Assembly (NCBI GenBank): GCA_046297395.1
Contig: JBKCNM010000073.1
Span: 27,965 to 91,964, forward strand
Length of the DNA stretch: 64,000 nt
DNA from: JBEICQ01 sp046297395
GTDB lineage: Bacteria; Bacteroidota; Bacteroidia; UBA4408
Reading direction: 5' to 3'
The translations under genes and the position numbers were made by a program. This document shows positions 43,780 through 53,111 of this stretch, piece by piece (the first letter of the stretch is position 1; every line of letters starts with the position of its first letter). Below the pieces are notes generated by a model that was not told the DNA's origin, searched no databases, and saw only the letters and a list, made by a program, of their open reading frames with translations.

Positions 43780-43809
43780 CAAAGTTAGGGGATTATTTTT
43801 CCCAGCCAA
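43780..43809 (-). promoter_or_regulatory. Consensus Bacteroidota promoter of the second T9SS protein gene
   Basis: On the minus strand TTG (43807-43809), exactly 19 bases, then TAACTTTG (43780-43787), a perfect TAnnTTTG. It ends 23 bases before the ATG. The spacing equals that of the paralogous gene's promoter at 4193-4222. Confidence 0.8.
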
Positions 43810-43860
43810 TTAATTCATGGGCGATTAACAAAATTTCAAAGTAGCCTAAAGCCCAATAAA

Positions 43861-46728
43861 TCAGGAAACTCCTTCTGCCTCCAGATATGCTTCAATGGGT
43901 TGGCAACTGCAAACCAGATGACGATCTCCATAAGCATTGTCTACTCTTGCCACTGAAGGCCAGAACTTGCGGGTTTTGAGCGAGGGCAGAGGAAAAGCGG
44001 CTTTCTGTCTGGAGTATGGCTTTTCCCATTCATCAGACAATACCATCGCTGCTGTGTGCGGAGCATGCTTTAAAACATTATCGGCGGAAGTAAAGATTCC
44101 TTTTTCAATCTCATCAATTTCTTTACGGATGGAAATCATGGCATCGCAAAACGCGTCGAGATCGCTTTTAGATTCGCTTTCTGTGGGTTCTACCATCAGG
44201 GTGTCAACCACCGGAAAAGCCACAGTGGGTGCATGAAATCCATAATCCATCAATCGCTTGGCAATGTCTGCCACTTCAACACCGCACTGTCTTTTAAACG
44301 CCACGCAATTCAGAATCATCTCATGTGCACAATGTCCGTTTTTACCGGTATAAAGAATCTCATAATGACCTTGCAGACGGGCTTTGATATAATTGGCATT
44401 GAGAATGGCAACCTCTGTAGCGTTGCGCAGTCCTTCGCCGCCCAGCATTTTGATGTAGCCATAGGAGATTAACAGAATCAATGCGCTTCCCCAGGGTGCA
44501 GCAGATACAGCCGGAATGGCTGAATCACCACCTGTTTTTACCAGCGGATGACCGGGCAAAAACGGAACCAGTTTCTCATTTACGCCAATGGGCCCCATGC
44601 CCGGCCCACCCCCTCCATGAGGGATGGCAAAAGTTTTGTGTAGGTTTAAGTGGCACACATCGGCACCAATATTGCCCGGACTGGTGAGACCCACCTGGGC
44701 ATTCATGTTGGCACCATCCATATAAACCAAACCACCATGCAGGTGAATGATATCTGTAATCTCTGTGATTGACTCTTCAAACACACCATGGGTTGATGGA
44801 TAAGTAACCATCAGGCATGACAAGTCCTTGCTATACTGTTCTGCTTTACTCCGCAAATCGGCAAGGTCTACATTGCCTTGTGCATCGCAGGAAACAACCA
44901 CGATTTTCATTCCGGCCATGGCAGCACTTGCAGGGTTTGTTCCGTGGGCTGATGATGGAATAAGCGCCACATTCCTGTGTAAGTCACCTCTGCTGTGGTG
45001 ATAGGCCCTGATTACCATCAAGCCTGTATATTCACCCTGGGCACCCGAATTGGGTTGAAAACTCATGGCTTTGAATCCGGTGATTTCACACAAATCTCTT
45101 TCGAGCTCTTCGAAGATATGATGGTAGCCCAAGGCCTGGTCTTGCGGAACAAAAGGATGCAGGTTGGCAAACTCAGGCCAGGTAATGGGATATAATTCTG
45201 CCGCAGCATTCAGCTTCATGGTGCAGGAGCCCAGCGAAATCATGCTGTGGGTGAGCGATAAATCTTTGTTCTCGAGTGATTTGATGTATCGCATCATCGA
45301 TGTTTCGGAACGGTGAGCATGGAATACCGGGTGTTCCATGAATCCGGATGTTCTGCTCAATTCAAGATGCAAAAGACTTTTGCTCTCTTGCACCTGCTCA
45401 GTGTTGAATATCCTTCCGAGTCTTACCAAATCTTCTTCTCCATGTGTTTCATCAAAACTGATTTGAATATTTCCGGAGTGCTGGTCGTAATACAGGTTGA
45501 TATTTTCCTGTAAAGCTTTTCTGCGAATCTCTTCCCGCTTGGCATCATCCACTCCGGTGATACAGAGTGTATCGAAAAACTGCTTGTTGTATAATTTATA
45601 TCCCGCTTTTTCAAGAGCAAGGGCACATCGGCAGGCCAAATGGTGCACCTCACCCGCAATCATTTTAATGCCTTCCGGCCCATGATACACCGCATACATA
45701 CCGGCCATGATGGCAAGTAAGGCTTGTGCCGTGCAGATGTTTGAAGTGGCTTTGTCGCGACGGATATGTTGTTCTCTGGTTTGCAGTGCCATGCGAAGGG
45801 CATGATTTCCTTGGGCATCAACAGATACTCCGATAATCCTGCCGGGCAGAAGTCTTTTGTAGGTTTCCCTTACAGCAAAAAAGGCTGCATGTGGTCCGCC
45901 AAATCCCATGGGAACACCAAATCTTTGTGAGTTTCCTACCACTGCGTCTGCACCCCATTCTCCCGGAGGAACCAAAAGCGTAAGTGCCAACAAGTCGCTT
46001 CCCACACAAACCTGAATTTGGTGTTTGTGCGCTTCTGCAGTAAGCGCTCCAAAATGATTCACGCTCCCGCGGGCACAAGGATATTGCACATACATACCAA
46101 ACACTTGAGAAGAAATGGCTTCATGGCTTTCTTCAAACTCTTGAATGGCAATGCCCATGGCTTCGGCACGGGTCTGAAGAACCGACTTGGTTTGGGGGAA
46201 CACATCACGATGCACCATGAAAACATGGGCCCCGTTTTTTATGAGGTCTTTGGGTCTGTTGGCATAAAACATGGCCATGGCTTCAGCTGCTGCAGTGGCT
46301 TCATCAAGCAAGGATGCATTGGCCACCGGCATGCCGGTGAGGTCCATGACAAGTGTCTGAAAATTGAGGATGGCTTCCATCCTTCCTTGTGCAATCTCGG
46401 CCTGATAAGGCGTGTAGGCAGTATACCAACCCGGGTTTTCGAGGATGTTGCGCCGAATGACATTCGGAACGAAAGTATTGTAATACCCCTGTCCAATCAT
46501 AGAAGTAAACAATTTGTTTTTGGCAGCAATTCCTTTGAGATGTTTTTCAAAAGCAGGTTCACTGAGAGGCTTGCCTATATTCAGCGGCTTTTTCAGCCGA
46601 ATCCCTTCAGGAACTGTCTGGGAGATAAGTGTTTCAACTGAATTTACGCCAATGGCTTGAAGCATGTCTTTTTGCTCGGCGGCTGAGGGGCCTATGTGCC
46701 TGTGCTGGAATTGGTGAGGATGTGTCAT
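43861..46728 (-). CDS. gcvP: Glycine dehydrogenase (decarboxylating), P protein
   Basis: PLP enzyme that decarboxylates glycine and passes the aminomethyl group to lipoylated GcvH. 955 residues, the long fused form (two homologous halves). Seen: FQHRHIGPSAAEQKDML at the N-terminus, MIGQGYYNTFVPNVIRRNIL, TAYTPYQAEIAQGRMEAI and LGSCTMKLNAAAE. The PLP-Lys segment is HLNLHKTFAIPHGGGGPG, and FPVVDTLMVEPTESES is near the end. ATG at 46728 is chosen; the longer frame is not conserved-looking and the -7 element at 46740 lies inside it. gcvH is at 24.4 kb; gcvT is not in the window. No glycine riboswitch structure is apparent in the 132-base leader shared with divergent sucA. Confidence 0.97.
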   Translation of the reverse strand: MTHPHQFQHRHIGPSAAEQKDMLQAIGVNSVETLISQTVPEGIRLKKPLNIGKPLSEPAFEKHLKGIAAKNKLFTSMIGQGYYNTFVPNVIRRNILENPGWYTAYTPYQAEIAQGRMEAILNFQTLVMDLTGMPVANASLLDEATAAAEAMAMFYANRPKDLIKNGAHVFMVHRDVFPQTKSVLQTRAEAMGIAIQEFEESHEAISSQVFGMYVQYPCARGSVNHFGALTAEAHKHQIQVCVGSDLLALTLLVPPGEWGADAVVGNSQRFGVPMGFGGPHAAFFAVRETYKRLLPGRIIGVSVDAQGNHALRMALQTREQHIRRDKATSNICTAQALLAIMAGMYAVYHGPEGIKMIAGEVHHLACRCALALEKAGYKLYNKQFFDTLCITGVDDAKREEIRRKALQENINLYYDQHSGNIQISFDETHGEEDLVRLGRIFNTEQVQESKSLLHLELSRTSGFMEHPVFHAHRSETSMMRYIKSLENKDLSLTHSMISLGSCTMKLNAAAELYPITWPEFANLHPFVPQDQALGYHHIFEELERDLCEITGFKAMSFQPNSGAQGEYTGLMVIRAYHHSRGDLHRNVALIPSSAHGTNPASAAMAGMKIVVVSCDAQGNVDLADLRSKAEQYSKDLSCLMVTYPSTHGVFEESITEITDIIHLHGGLVYMDGANMNAQVGLTSPGNIGADVCHLNLHKTFAIPHGGGGPGMGPIGVNEKLVPFLPGHPLVKTGGDSAIPAVSAAPWGSALILLISYGYIKMLGGEGLRNATEVAILNANYIKARLQGHYEILYTGKNGHCAHEMILNCVAFKRQCGVEVADIAKRLMDYGFHAPTVAFPVVDTLMVEPTESESKSDLDAFCDAMISIRKEIDEIEKGIFTSADNVLKHAPHTAAMVLSDEWEKPYSRQKAAFPLPSLKTRKFWPSVARVDNAYGDRHLVCSCQPIEAYLEAEGVS

Positions 46729-46739
46729 TTTCGGGCTTG

Positions 46740-46747
46740 CAAAGATA
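46740..46747 (-). promoter_or_regulatory. -7 element of gcvP
   Basis: TATCTTTG on the minus strand, a perfect TAnnTTTG, lies 11 bases before the gcvP ATG. No TTG occurs at the right -33 distance. Confidence 0.5.
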
Positions 46748-46829
46748 CACCTAAAACAACCAATGAAAAGGATTGGAAGCTTTGGTTGTAAAATTCTAAA
46801 CCTTTGAACAGCCAAAAGGTTTATTCACT

Positions 46830-46837
46830 TAATTTCG
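46830..46837 (+). promoter_or_regulatory. Probable -7 element of sucA
   Basis: TAATTTCG matches TAnnTTTG at seven of eight positions and lies 23 bases before the sucA ATG. A TTTG at 46803-46806 is somewhat too distant to be a standard -33. Confidence 0.35.
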
Positions 46838-46860
46838 CAAGCCATCTCATCTTTATTCAT

Positions 46861-49605
46861 ATGGATAAATATTCTTTTCTCGGAAACGCCCACGCCTCAG
46901 TTATCGACGATATGTATACCCGTTACCGCCAATCTCCCGGTACTCTGGAGGATGAATGGAACCGGTTTTTTGAAGGATTTGAATTTGCCCGCACCCAGTA
47001 TCCCGAGCTGCCGGGTCAAGCTTCTTTGCCCTCGGGCGGATCAAATGAAATCATCCGAAAGGAATTCATGGTGCTCCAACTGATAGAACTCTATCGTAAC
47101 TCAGGACACCTGTTTACAGAGACCAATCCGGTTAGAAAACGCCGTCAATATACCCCCAGTCTCGACGATATTCACTTGCTTGGCTTGTCGGAAAGCGATA
47201 TGGATACAGTGTTTGAAGCCGGCAACCAAATCGGACTCGGGTCTGCCAAGTTGCGCGACATCATTGCTTTTCTAAAAGAAACTTATTGCCGCACCATCGG
47301 CGTGGAATACAAATACATCCGAAATACCCGCATCACCGGATGGATGGAAGAAAAGATGGAAGGCTCAAAAAATACGCCCAACCTAACCCTGGCTGAGAAG
47401 AAATCACTGCTCCAAAAAATCAGCAAAGCCGTGATTTTCGAAAACTTCCTGCATACCAAATTCGTGGGGCAAAAGCGATTTTCTCTCGAAGGGGCAGAAG
47501 CAACCATACCTGCATTGGATGCCATTATTGAAAAAGGCGCTTCTCTGGGGATAGAAGAGTTTATCATTGGTATGGCGCATCGCGGCAGGCTGAATGTGCT
47601 TGCCAACATCATGAACAAAACCTATTCCGATATTTTTAATGAGTTCGAAGGCAATGAATATGAAGAGGGTTTGTTCGACGGCGATGTTAAATACCACCTG
47701 GGTTACTCCACCAATGTATTTACTTCGGAAGGGCGCAAAGTGCACCTGAGTTTAACACCTAATCCTTCCCACCTCGAAGCGGTAGATCCTGTAGTGGAAG
47801 GTATTGCCAGGGCAAAAATCGACAAAACATACGGAGGTGATGCAAGTCGCCTGGCGCCAATCCTTATTCACGGAGATGCTGCAGTTGCGGCACAGGGCAT
47901 CGTGTATGAGGTCATTCAGATGAGCAAACTGGAAGGCTATCGCACCGGCGGTACCATTCACCTTGTAATTAACAACCAGATAGGCTTTACCACCAATTAT
48001 CTCGATGGCCGCTCAAGCACCTACTGCACAGATATTGCCAAAGTGGTATTGTCTCCCGTTTTTCATGTGAATGGTGATGATGTGGAAGGATTGGTCTATG
48101 TGATCAGACTCGCCATGGAGTTCAGACAAAAGTTTCACAGGGATGTGTTTATAGATTTGCTTTGCTATCGCAAATATGGACACAACGAAGGGGATGAACC
48201 AAGGTTTACACAACCACTCTTATACAAAGCCATTGCTGCACATCCTAATCCCCGCGAAATCTATCTCAAAAAACTGATTGATCAGGGAGTGGTGAGTGCT
48301 GATGAAGCCAAAGCCATTGACCAGGAATTTAAGAACACGCTGCAGGAGAGACTCGAAGAGGCCAAGCAAATCCGCAAAACAAAAATCACCTCTTTTCTCG
48401 AGGGCTCTTGGAAAGGAATACGGATGACAAGCGCAGCAGATTTTGAAAAATCTATTCCTACGGCAATATCCAAAGATGCTTTTGTTGCGCTCGCAAAATC
48501 CATTACAAACCTTCCTGAAAACAAAAAGTTTTTCAGCAAGATTGATAAACTGTTCGGTGAACGACGCAAAATGATTGACGACAAAATGTTCGACTGGGCC
48601 ATGGGTGAACAGCTCGCCTATGCTTCGCTTCTCCAACAGGGATTCAGTGTAAGGGTGAGTGGACAGGATGTTGAGCGCGGTACCTTTTCACACAGGCATG
48701 CTGTCGTAAAAATTGAAGATTCGGAGGAGGAATATGTCCCCTTGCAACACTTGTCTGATAAACAAGGTACATTCTATATCTACAATAGTTTGCTCTCAGA
48801 ATATGGAGTGCTCGGATTTGAATACGGATATGCCATGGCGCGCCCTGATTGTCTTACAATCTGGGAAGCCCAATTCGGTGATTTTAACAATGGTGCACAA
48901 ATCATTATCGACCAATACCTGAGCAGTGCAGAGGACAAGTGGAGAAGAATGAACGGACTTTGTATGTTCCTCCCTCATGGATACGAAGGACAGGGCTCTG
49001 AACATAGCTCTGCGCGTATGGAAAGATTCCTTGTATTGTGTGCAGAATACAACATGTATGTGGCCAATTGTACCACTCCTGCCAACTTTTTTCATATCCT
49101 TCGCAGGCAATTGAACAACGATTTCCGCAAACCCCTGATTGTATTTACCCCAAAAAGCTTGCTCCGTCATCCCAAATGCGTCTCACACATGGATGAATTC
49201 ACCACCGGTGGATTCAGGGAGTTGATTGCAGATGAGACTGCAGATGCTTCCAAAATCAAAAGGATTTTACTCTGTACAGGAAAGTTGTATTATGATTTGC
49301 ACGATTACAGTGTCTCACACAACATCAGCAATGTACTTATTGTCCGCATTGAGCAATTATATCCATTTCCTTCTGTTCAGTTTTCAGAATTAATAGCCCG
49401 GCATCCTGCTGCCCATGATTTTGTATGGGTGCAGGAAGAGCCCGAAAATATGGGCGCTTGGTCTTATCTCATGCGAACAAGAAGAGAATTGAATCTGCGG
49501 GTGATTTCTCGGGAAGAAAGTGCTTCACCTGCCACAGGTTCACCCAAGATGCACGCCAGACAACAAAAGGAAATTATTGAGAAGGCATTCGAAAATATTT
49601 CCTGA
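46861..49605 (+). CDS. sucA: 2-oxoglutarate dehydrogenase E1 component
   Basis: Thiamine-diphosphate enzyme that decarboxylates 2-oxoglutarate in the TCA cycle and succinylates the lipoyl group of E2. 914 residues. Seen: FLGNAHASVIDDMYTRYRQS at the N-terminus, FLHTKFVGQKRFSLEGAE, GMAHRGRLNVLANIM and SLTPNPSHLEAVDPVVEG. The ThDP/Mg site runs from HGDAAVAAQGIVYE to INNQIGFTT, and RYGHNEGDEP-like CYRKYGHNEGDEPRFTQP follows. FLPHGYEGQGSEHSSARMER and WVQEEPENMGAWSYL complete the C-terminal half. ATG at 46861 is chosen over TTG at 46804. sucB is not immediately downstream, unlike in many bacteria. Confidence 0.96.
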   Translation: MDKYSFLGNAHASVIDDMYTRYRQSPGTLEDEWNRFFEGFEFARTQYPELPGQASLPSGGSNEIIRKEFMVLQLIELYRNSGHLFTETNPVRKRRQYTPSLDDIHLLGLSESDMDTVFEAGNQIGLGSAKLRDIIAFLKETYCRTIGVEYKYIRNTRITGWMEEKMEGSKNTPNLTLAEKKSLLQKISKAVIFENFLHTKFVGQKRFSLEGAEATIPALDAIIEKGASLGIEEFIIGMAHRGRLNVLANIMNKTYSDIFNEFEGNEYEEGLFDGDVKYHLGYSTNVFTSEGRKVHLSLTPNPSHLEAVDPVVEGIARAKIDKTYGGDASRLAPILIHGDAAVAAQGIVYEVIQMSKLEGYRTGGTIHLVINNQIGFTTNYLDGRSSTYCTDIAKVVLSPVFHVNGDDVEGLVYVIRLAMEFRQKFHRDVFIDLLCYRKYGHNEGDEPRFTQPLLYKAIAAHPNPREIYLKKLIDQGVVSADEAKAIDQEFKNTLQERLEEAKQIRKTKITSFLEGSWKGIRMTSAADFEKSIPTAISKDAFVALAKSITNLPENKKFFSKIDKLFGERRKMIDDKMFDWAMGEQLAYASLLQQGFSVRVSGQDVERGTFSHRHAVVKIEDSEEEYVPLQHLSDKQGTFYIYNSLLSEYGVLGFEYGYAMARPDCLTIWEAQFGDFNNGAQIIIDQYLSSAEDKWRRMNGLCMFLPHGYEGQGSEHSSARMERFLVLCAEYNMYVANCTTPANFFHILRRQLNNDFRKPLIVFTPKSLLRHPKCVSHMDEFTTGGFRELIADETADASKIKRILLCTGKLYYDLHDYSVSHNISNVLIVRIEQLYPFPSVQFSELIARHPAAHDFVWVQEEPENMGAWSYLMRTRRELNLRVISREESASPATGSPKMHARQQKEIIEKAFENIS

Positions 49606-49633
49606 CCCGGGCGTACCGATGGCAAAAATCTGC

Positions 49634-50764
49634 TTACGCAAACAAACGCATGGCTACTCCATCTGCCTGCCATAATCCTTTGCGGGTAAGTTTAAGCCTG
49701 CCGTTCTCCTGAATCAAGAGATTTTCCTCGCACAGTTTTGCTGCCGCCTGTTTCCAATTGCGCATTTTTTTATCATCAAAAATACTTTCAGGGAATGAGG
49801 GTTCCAGTCCTTCTGCTCTGCGAAGGCCGGTAAGCATGTTTTCATTAAAAACAGCACGGGCATGAAGTTCCTCTGATACAAACCAATCCTGCTGTGAAGC
49901 CAATTGTTTGATGTAGCGCAGGTTGTTTGAGGTGTTTGCTCTTCTGGTGGTATTTTTAAATGAATGTGCTGAAGGCCCTACCCCAAGATAGGGATAACCC
50001 TTCCAGTAATTGCTGTTGTGAATGGCTTCAGCACCCGGCTTGGCAAAGTTGGAGATTTCATAGCCAAAGAAACCCTTTTCTTCGAGGATGTCTCTCACGA
50101 GATAAAATTGTTTTTCCAAGGCCTCTTCATCCTGTATGGGCATTTCATTTCTGAGACTTCGTTTACCAAAAACAGTATTGGGTTCTATGGTTAAGCAATA
50201 CACTGATAAATGGTTTAGGGGGAAGTCGATCAGGGATTTGATATCATGCTCCAATTGCTTCACAGTTTGATTGGGAAATCCAAACATCAGGTCGGCGGAT
50301 ATTTTTTTAATTCCGCCTTCACAAAGCAGATGTAAGGCTTCCATAGCCTTTTCCGCACGATGATTTCGATTTGCATAAGCAAGAAAGGGGTCATGCAGTG
50401 TTTGTATTCCCAAACTTACCCGATCCACACCCAGTGATTTCCAAAAATGCAATTTTTCCTTGTGAATGTCCTCCGGATTGGCCTCGATGGTGATTTCTTT
50501 GAAGCCTGGATTTTTAAAACAATTCTTGATGGCAAGGATGAGTTCTGTCAGCAAGGCCTCATCGAGCAGAGAGGGCGTTCCCCCACCAAGGTAAAGCGTG
50601 TTTGGCAGGAATCCGGTGTCATCAAACCAATGGGCATCTTTCCGTATCTGTTCAATCATGGCCTTCACCATCTCCGGCAATGTGGAAAGCCTGGTAGAGA
50701 AATGAAAATCGCAGTAATGGCAAGCCTGTTTGCAATAGGGAATATGGATGTAGATGCCTGACAG
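49634..50764 (-). CDS. hemW: HemW-type radical SAM protein, with an apparent non-ATG start
   Basis: Radical SAM protein of the coproporphyrinogen III oxidase-like group. HemW itself binds haem and is thought to be a haem chaperone. The Fe-S motif IHIPYCKQACHYCDFHFS (CxxxCxxC) is only encoded upstream of the first in-frame ATG (50680), so a start there would lose the cluster ligands. Between the in-frame TAA of the preceding gene (50777-50779) and the motif there is no ATG, GTG or TTG; CTG at 50764 gives SGIYIHIPYC, close to the MAGIYIHIPFC of homologues. Further motifs are TLYLGGGTPSLL, EITIEANPEDI, RVSLGIQTL and GPSAHSF. The lack of the extra HemN features and length (376 residues) fit HemW. 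Confidence 0.85.
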   Translation of the reverse strand: MSGIYIHIPYCKQACHYCDFHFSTRLSTLPEMVKAMIEQIRKDAHWFDDTGFLPNTLYLGGGTPSLLDEALLTELILAIKNCFKNPGFKEITIEANPEDIHKEKLHFWKSLGVDRVSLGIQTLHDPFLAYANRNHRAEKAMEALHLLCEGGIKKISADLMFGFPNQTVKQLEHDIKSLIDFPLNHLSVYCLTIEPNTVFGKRSLRNEMPIQDEEALEKQFYLVRDILEEKGFFGYEISNFAKPGAEAIHNSNYWKGYPYLGVGPSAHSFKNTTRRANTSNNLRYIKQLASQQDWFVSEELHARAVFNENMLTGLRRAEGLEPSFPESIFDDKKMRNWKQAAAKLCEENLLIQENGRLKLTRKGLWQADGVAMRLFA

Positions 50765-50776
50765 GGAAGGAAGGAA

Positions 50777-51772
50777 TTAGGGAATAAAAGGGAAGAGGGA
50801 AGGAAAATGATTCGCACACATCACAAGCATGAAGAGAAGAAACATCAATTCGGCTATCCATATTTTTTTCATCTCCAAAAACCAGTGTGCATGGTAATAG
50901 GTAAGTGGAACTGCCGCAAAGGAAAAATAGGCGAGGCTGTTGTCGGGTGCCAGTCCGTATGAACCTGCAGCCAGGAGAAGCCACCAGGCCATGATCACGG
51001 AAATGTTTCTGGAAAAGATGGTTTTTGCGGGCGTATGGGTAAGAAATTTGATTCCGGAGAGAAGGAACAAAAACCCTGTGAAACCTGCAGTAATCCACAA
51101 AACCATTGAAAACTGTGAAGGGTAAACAAACACGAAGTCCTGCGGAAAAAAGATTTTGTTCTGAATCATTTTTTGAAGGTCATCAAAAACAAAGTAATAA
51201 CTGAAACAAAAAACAAAGGGAAGCACACTTCCAACGAGCATACCGGTCCACTCCCTCCAAACAAATGGCCTAATCACGATGAGTGATACCCAAAGCATGG
51301 GGATAAAGACCAGAGAGGGAAAGTAAAAAAGGCCGGCAACAGAGAAGAAGAAGGCCGCATCAAAAAAGTCGGCAATATCAATTCCTGTGCGGTAAGTAAG
51401 CATCACCCGACGGAATCCCAGCAGCAGAAAGGTGGTGGCCGGCAGGAGCGGATGCAATTGGCTGAATCCCGGCAAAAGGCTCATCAGTAAGCCGTATATC
51501 AAAGCTGGAACAAAACTTTTTTTGGTAAGCAAGCTGTAATGATCCAGCAAGTAATTGAGATAAAAAGCATTAAAAAGTAGCAAAAGCCATGCAAACACTG
51601 GTTTTACCGGAAAGTAAAATCCCAGCAAGTGATTGAGCAATTCAAACAACGGCATGGCATGGTTCACTTCAACAATGTTTCCTGTTAGAAAAGCAGGAAT
51701 CCAAAATGGAACAATCAGAAGAGGGACAAGGATGGGAGGCAAAAATTTTAATTGCCTGAAGATGGATATCAT
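50777..51772 (-). CDS. DUF6427-like integral membrane protein
   Basis: 331 residues, nearly all hydrophobic, with about ten TM helices (LVPLLIVPFWIPAFL, ALIYGLLMSLLPGF, FFSVAGLFYFPSLVFIPMLW and others). WVSLIVIRPFVWREWTG with the conserved R-P-F-x-W-R-E-W loop is characteristic of a Bacteroidota-specific membrane family (DUF6427, from memory). Function unknown. ATG at 51772 (MISIFRQLK) is preferred to 51817, which overlaps the divergent gene's promoter area. Its TAA is only 12 bases before the CTG proposed for hemW and in the same frame, so the two are probably co-translated. The small DUF6341-like gene is divergent. Confidence 0.75.
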   Translation of the reverse strand: MISIFRQLKFLPPILVPLLIVPFWIPAFLTGNIVEVNHAMPLFELLNHLLGFYFPVKPVFAWLLLLFNAFYLNYLLDHYSLLTKKSFVPALIYGLLMSLLPGFSQLHPLLPATTFLLLGFRRVMLTYRTGIDIADFFDAAFFFSVAGLFYFPSLVFIPMLWVSLIVIRPFVWREWTGMLVGSVLPFVFCFSYYFVFDDLQKMIQNKIFFPQDFVFVYPSQFSMVLWITAGFTGFLFLLSGIKFLTHTPAKTIFSRNISVIMAWWLLLAAGSYGLAPDNSLAYFSFAAVPLTYYHAHWFLEMKKIWIAELMFLLFMLVMCANHFPSLFPFIP

Positions 51773-51829
51773 GCCTTTTGTCCTTTTCGCATTATTTGAT
51801 ACATTTGCTACCTGCAAAAATAAAAAACT

Positions 51830-52015
51830 ATGGACGGACTCTGGTATTTTACTGCTGATTTCTTTGAGGCAATCTTCCCATTCATTAAAGCCATTGGCCG
51901 ATTTGGAGATGCCTTTTTTGCAATCTCAACAGCCATCCTGTCTTTCTATTGGATCGGGCATCTGTTTAAAAATCCGGATGCCATTCGTTCCAATCGCTTG
52001 GAAGACCAGCCTTAA
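51830..52015 (+). CDS. Small membrane protein, DUF6341-like
   Basis: 61 residues: an amphipathic N-terminal helix (LWYFTADFFEAIFPF), one TM helix (FFAISTAILSFYWIGHLF) and a short polar tail. It resembles a small Bacteroidota protein family that I recall lying next to DUF6427 genes, as here (divergent, 57 bases apart). It is followed within 20 bases by a strong terminator, which supports it as a real transcription unit. Function unknown. Confidence 0.65.
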   Translation: MDGLWYFTADFFEAIFPFIKAIGRFGDAFFAISTAILSFYWIGHLFKNPDAIRSNRLEDQP

Positions 52016-52031
52016 AGCAAGTACTTGTCAA

Positions 52032-52062
52032 AAAAAAACCCTTTCACAGAAAGGGTTTTTTT
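52032..52062. terminator. Strong bidirectional terminator
   Basis: A 14-bp stem (seven A-T pairs plus CCCTTTC/GAAAGGG) with an ACA loop. The A and T tracts on the two sides serve as U runs for both directions. It lies between the small membrane protein gene and convergent nrdB. Confidence 0.92.
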
Positions 52063-52080
52063 GTTTGACTTGGTAAGCTC

Positions 52081-53061
52081 TCAGAAATCTTCGTTCAAGG
52101 AAAAAGTCTGACCTGCCTTATCGGCCATCACACCGGACTTTTGGTATTCTGCAACCCGCTTTTCAAAGAAATTGGTTTTGTTTTGCAGGGAAATCAATTC
52201 CATAAAATCAAAAGGATTGGATGTGTTGTAGTGCTTGGTGCATCCGAGGGAAACAAGCAGGCGGTCTGCAACAAATTCAATATACTGGCACATCAGGTCG
52301 GCATTCATTCCAATGAGTTTCACAGGCAATGCATCAGTCACAAACTGCTTTTCAATTTCCACGGCGTCAGTGATGATTTGGGTTACCTTTTGTGAACCCA
52401 GTTGATGGACTAGCTGGGTGTAGATCAGGCAGGCACAATCGCAGTGCAAACCTTCATCTCTTGCGATTAATTCATGGCTGAGACTTAGTCCCGGCCTGAG
52501 TCCGCGCTTTTTCAACCAGAAAATGGAACAGAAACTTCCAGAAAAAAAGATTCCTTCAACAGCAGCAAATGCCACAAGTCTTTCATTGAAGTTCCCATTA
52601 GATATCCAACGCAAAGCCCATTCCGCTTTTTGTGTTACGCAAGGAACCGTTTCGATGGCATTGAAGAGTTTGTTTTTTTCAGCAGGATCCTTGATATAGG
52701 TATCAATCAGAAGAGAATAGGTTTCGGAATGAATATTCTCTATCATGATTTGATAACCATAAAAGCAACGAGCCTCCGGATACTGCACCTCCTGCATGAA
52801 GTTTACGGCAAGATTTTCATTCACGATGCCGTCACTGGCAGCAAAAAAAGCAAGCACATGTTTAATAAAATACCTCTCGTCGTCTGTCAGTTTGGTGTTC
52901 CAGTCTGTTAGGTCCTGACCCAGGTCAATCTCTTCAGCAGTCCAGAAACTGGCCTCTGCTTTTTTATACATTTGCCACATATCGTGATGCTTGATAGGGA
53001 AAAGTACGAAGCGTTCTTTGTTATCCTGTAGAATTGGTTCGTTGGTAAAGGTATCTTTCAT
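52081..53061 (-). CDS. nrdB: Ribonucleoside-diphosphate reductase class I beta subunit
   Basis: Dinuclear-metal, tyrosyl-radical subunit that generates the radical used by NrdA to make deoxyribonucleotides aerobically. 326 residues. Metal and radical residues lie in FFAASDGIVNENL (Asp, Glu), EARCFYGYQIMIENIHSETY (Glu, His and radical Tyr), AAVEGIFFSGSF and HELIARDEGLHCD. The C-terminal tail FSLNEDF is the docking peptide for the alpha subunit. nrdA is not adjacent. It is monocistronic between two other transcription units. I see no convincing NrdR box pair upstream. Confidence 0.96.
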   Translation of the reverse strand: MKDTFTNEPILQDNKERFVLFPIKHHDMWQMYKKAEASFWTAEEIDLGQDLTDWNTKLTDDERYFIKHVLAFFAASDGIVNENLAVNFMQEVQYPEARCFYGYQIMIENIHSETYSLLIDTYIKDPAEKNKLFNAIETVPCVTQKAEWALRWISNGNFNERLVAFAAVEGIFFSGSFCSIFWLKKRGLRPGLSLSHELIARDEGLHCDCACLIYTQLVHQLGSQKVTQIITDAVEIEKQFVTDALPVKLIGMNADLMCQYIEFVADRLLVSLGCTKHYNTSNPFDFMELISLQNKTNFFEKRVAEYQKSGVMADKAGQTFSLNEDF

Positions 53062-53080
53062 GGCTTTTTTTGATGGGGAA

Positions 53081-53111
53081 CAAAGTTGTCAATAGCAATT
53101 CAATCTTTCAA
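53081..53111 (-). promoter_or_regulatory. Probable nrdB promoter
   Basis: On the minus strand TTG (53109-53111), 20 bases, then CAACTTTG (53081-53088), seven of eight matches to TAnnTTTG. It lies 19 bases before the nrdB ATG. Confidence 0.45.

Noticed and set aside
46018..46641. 207-codon plus-strand frame inside gcvP
   Set aside because: Antisense shadow of gcvP; His/Phe/Gly-rich with no recognisable family.
46729..46860. Glycine riboswitch upstream of gcvP
   Set aside because: The divergent gcvP-sucA gap is only 132 bases, contains two promoter-like elements and shows no paired aptamer or terminator/antiterminator structure.
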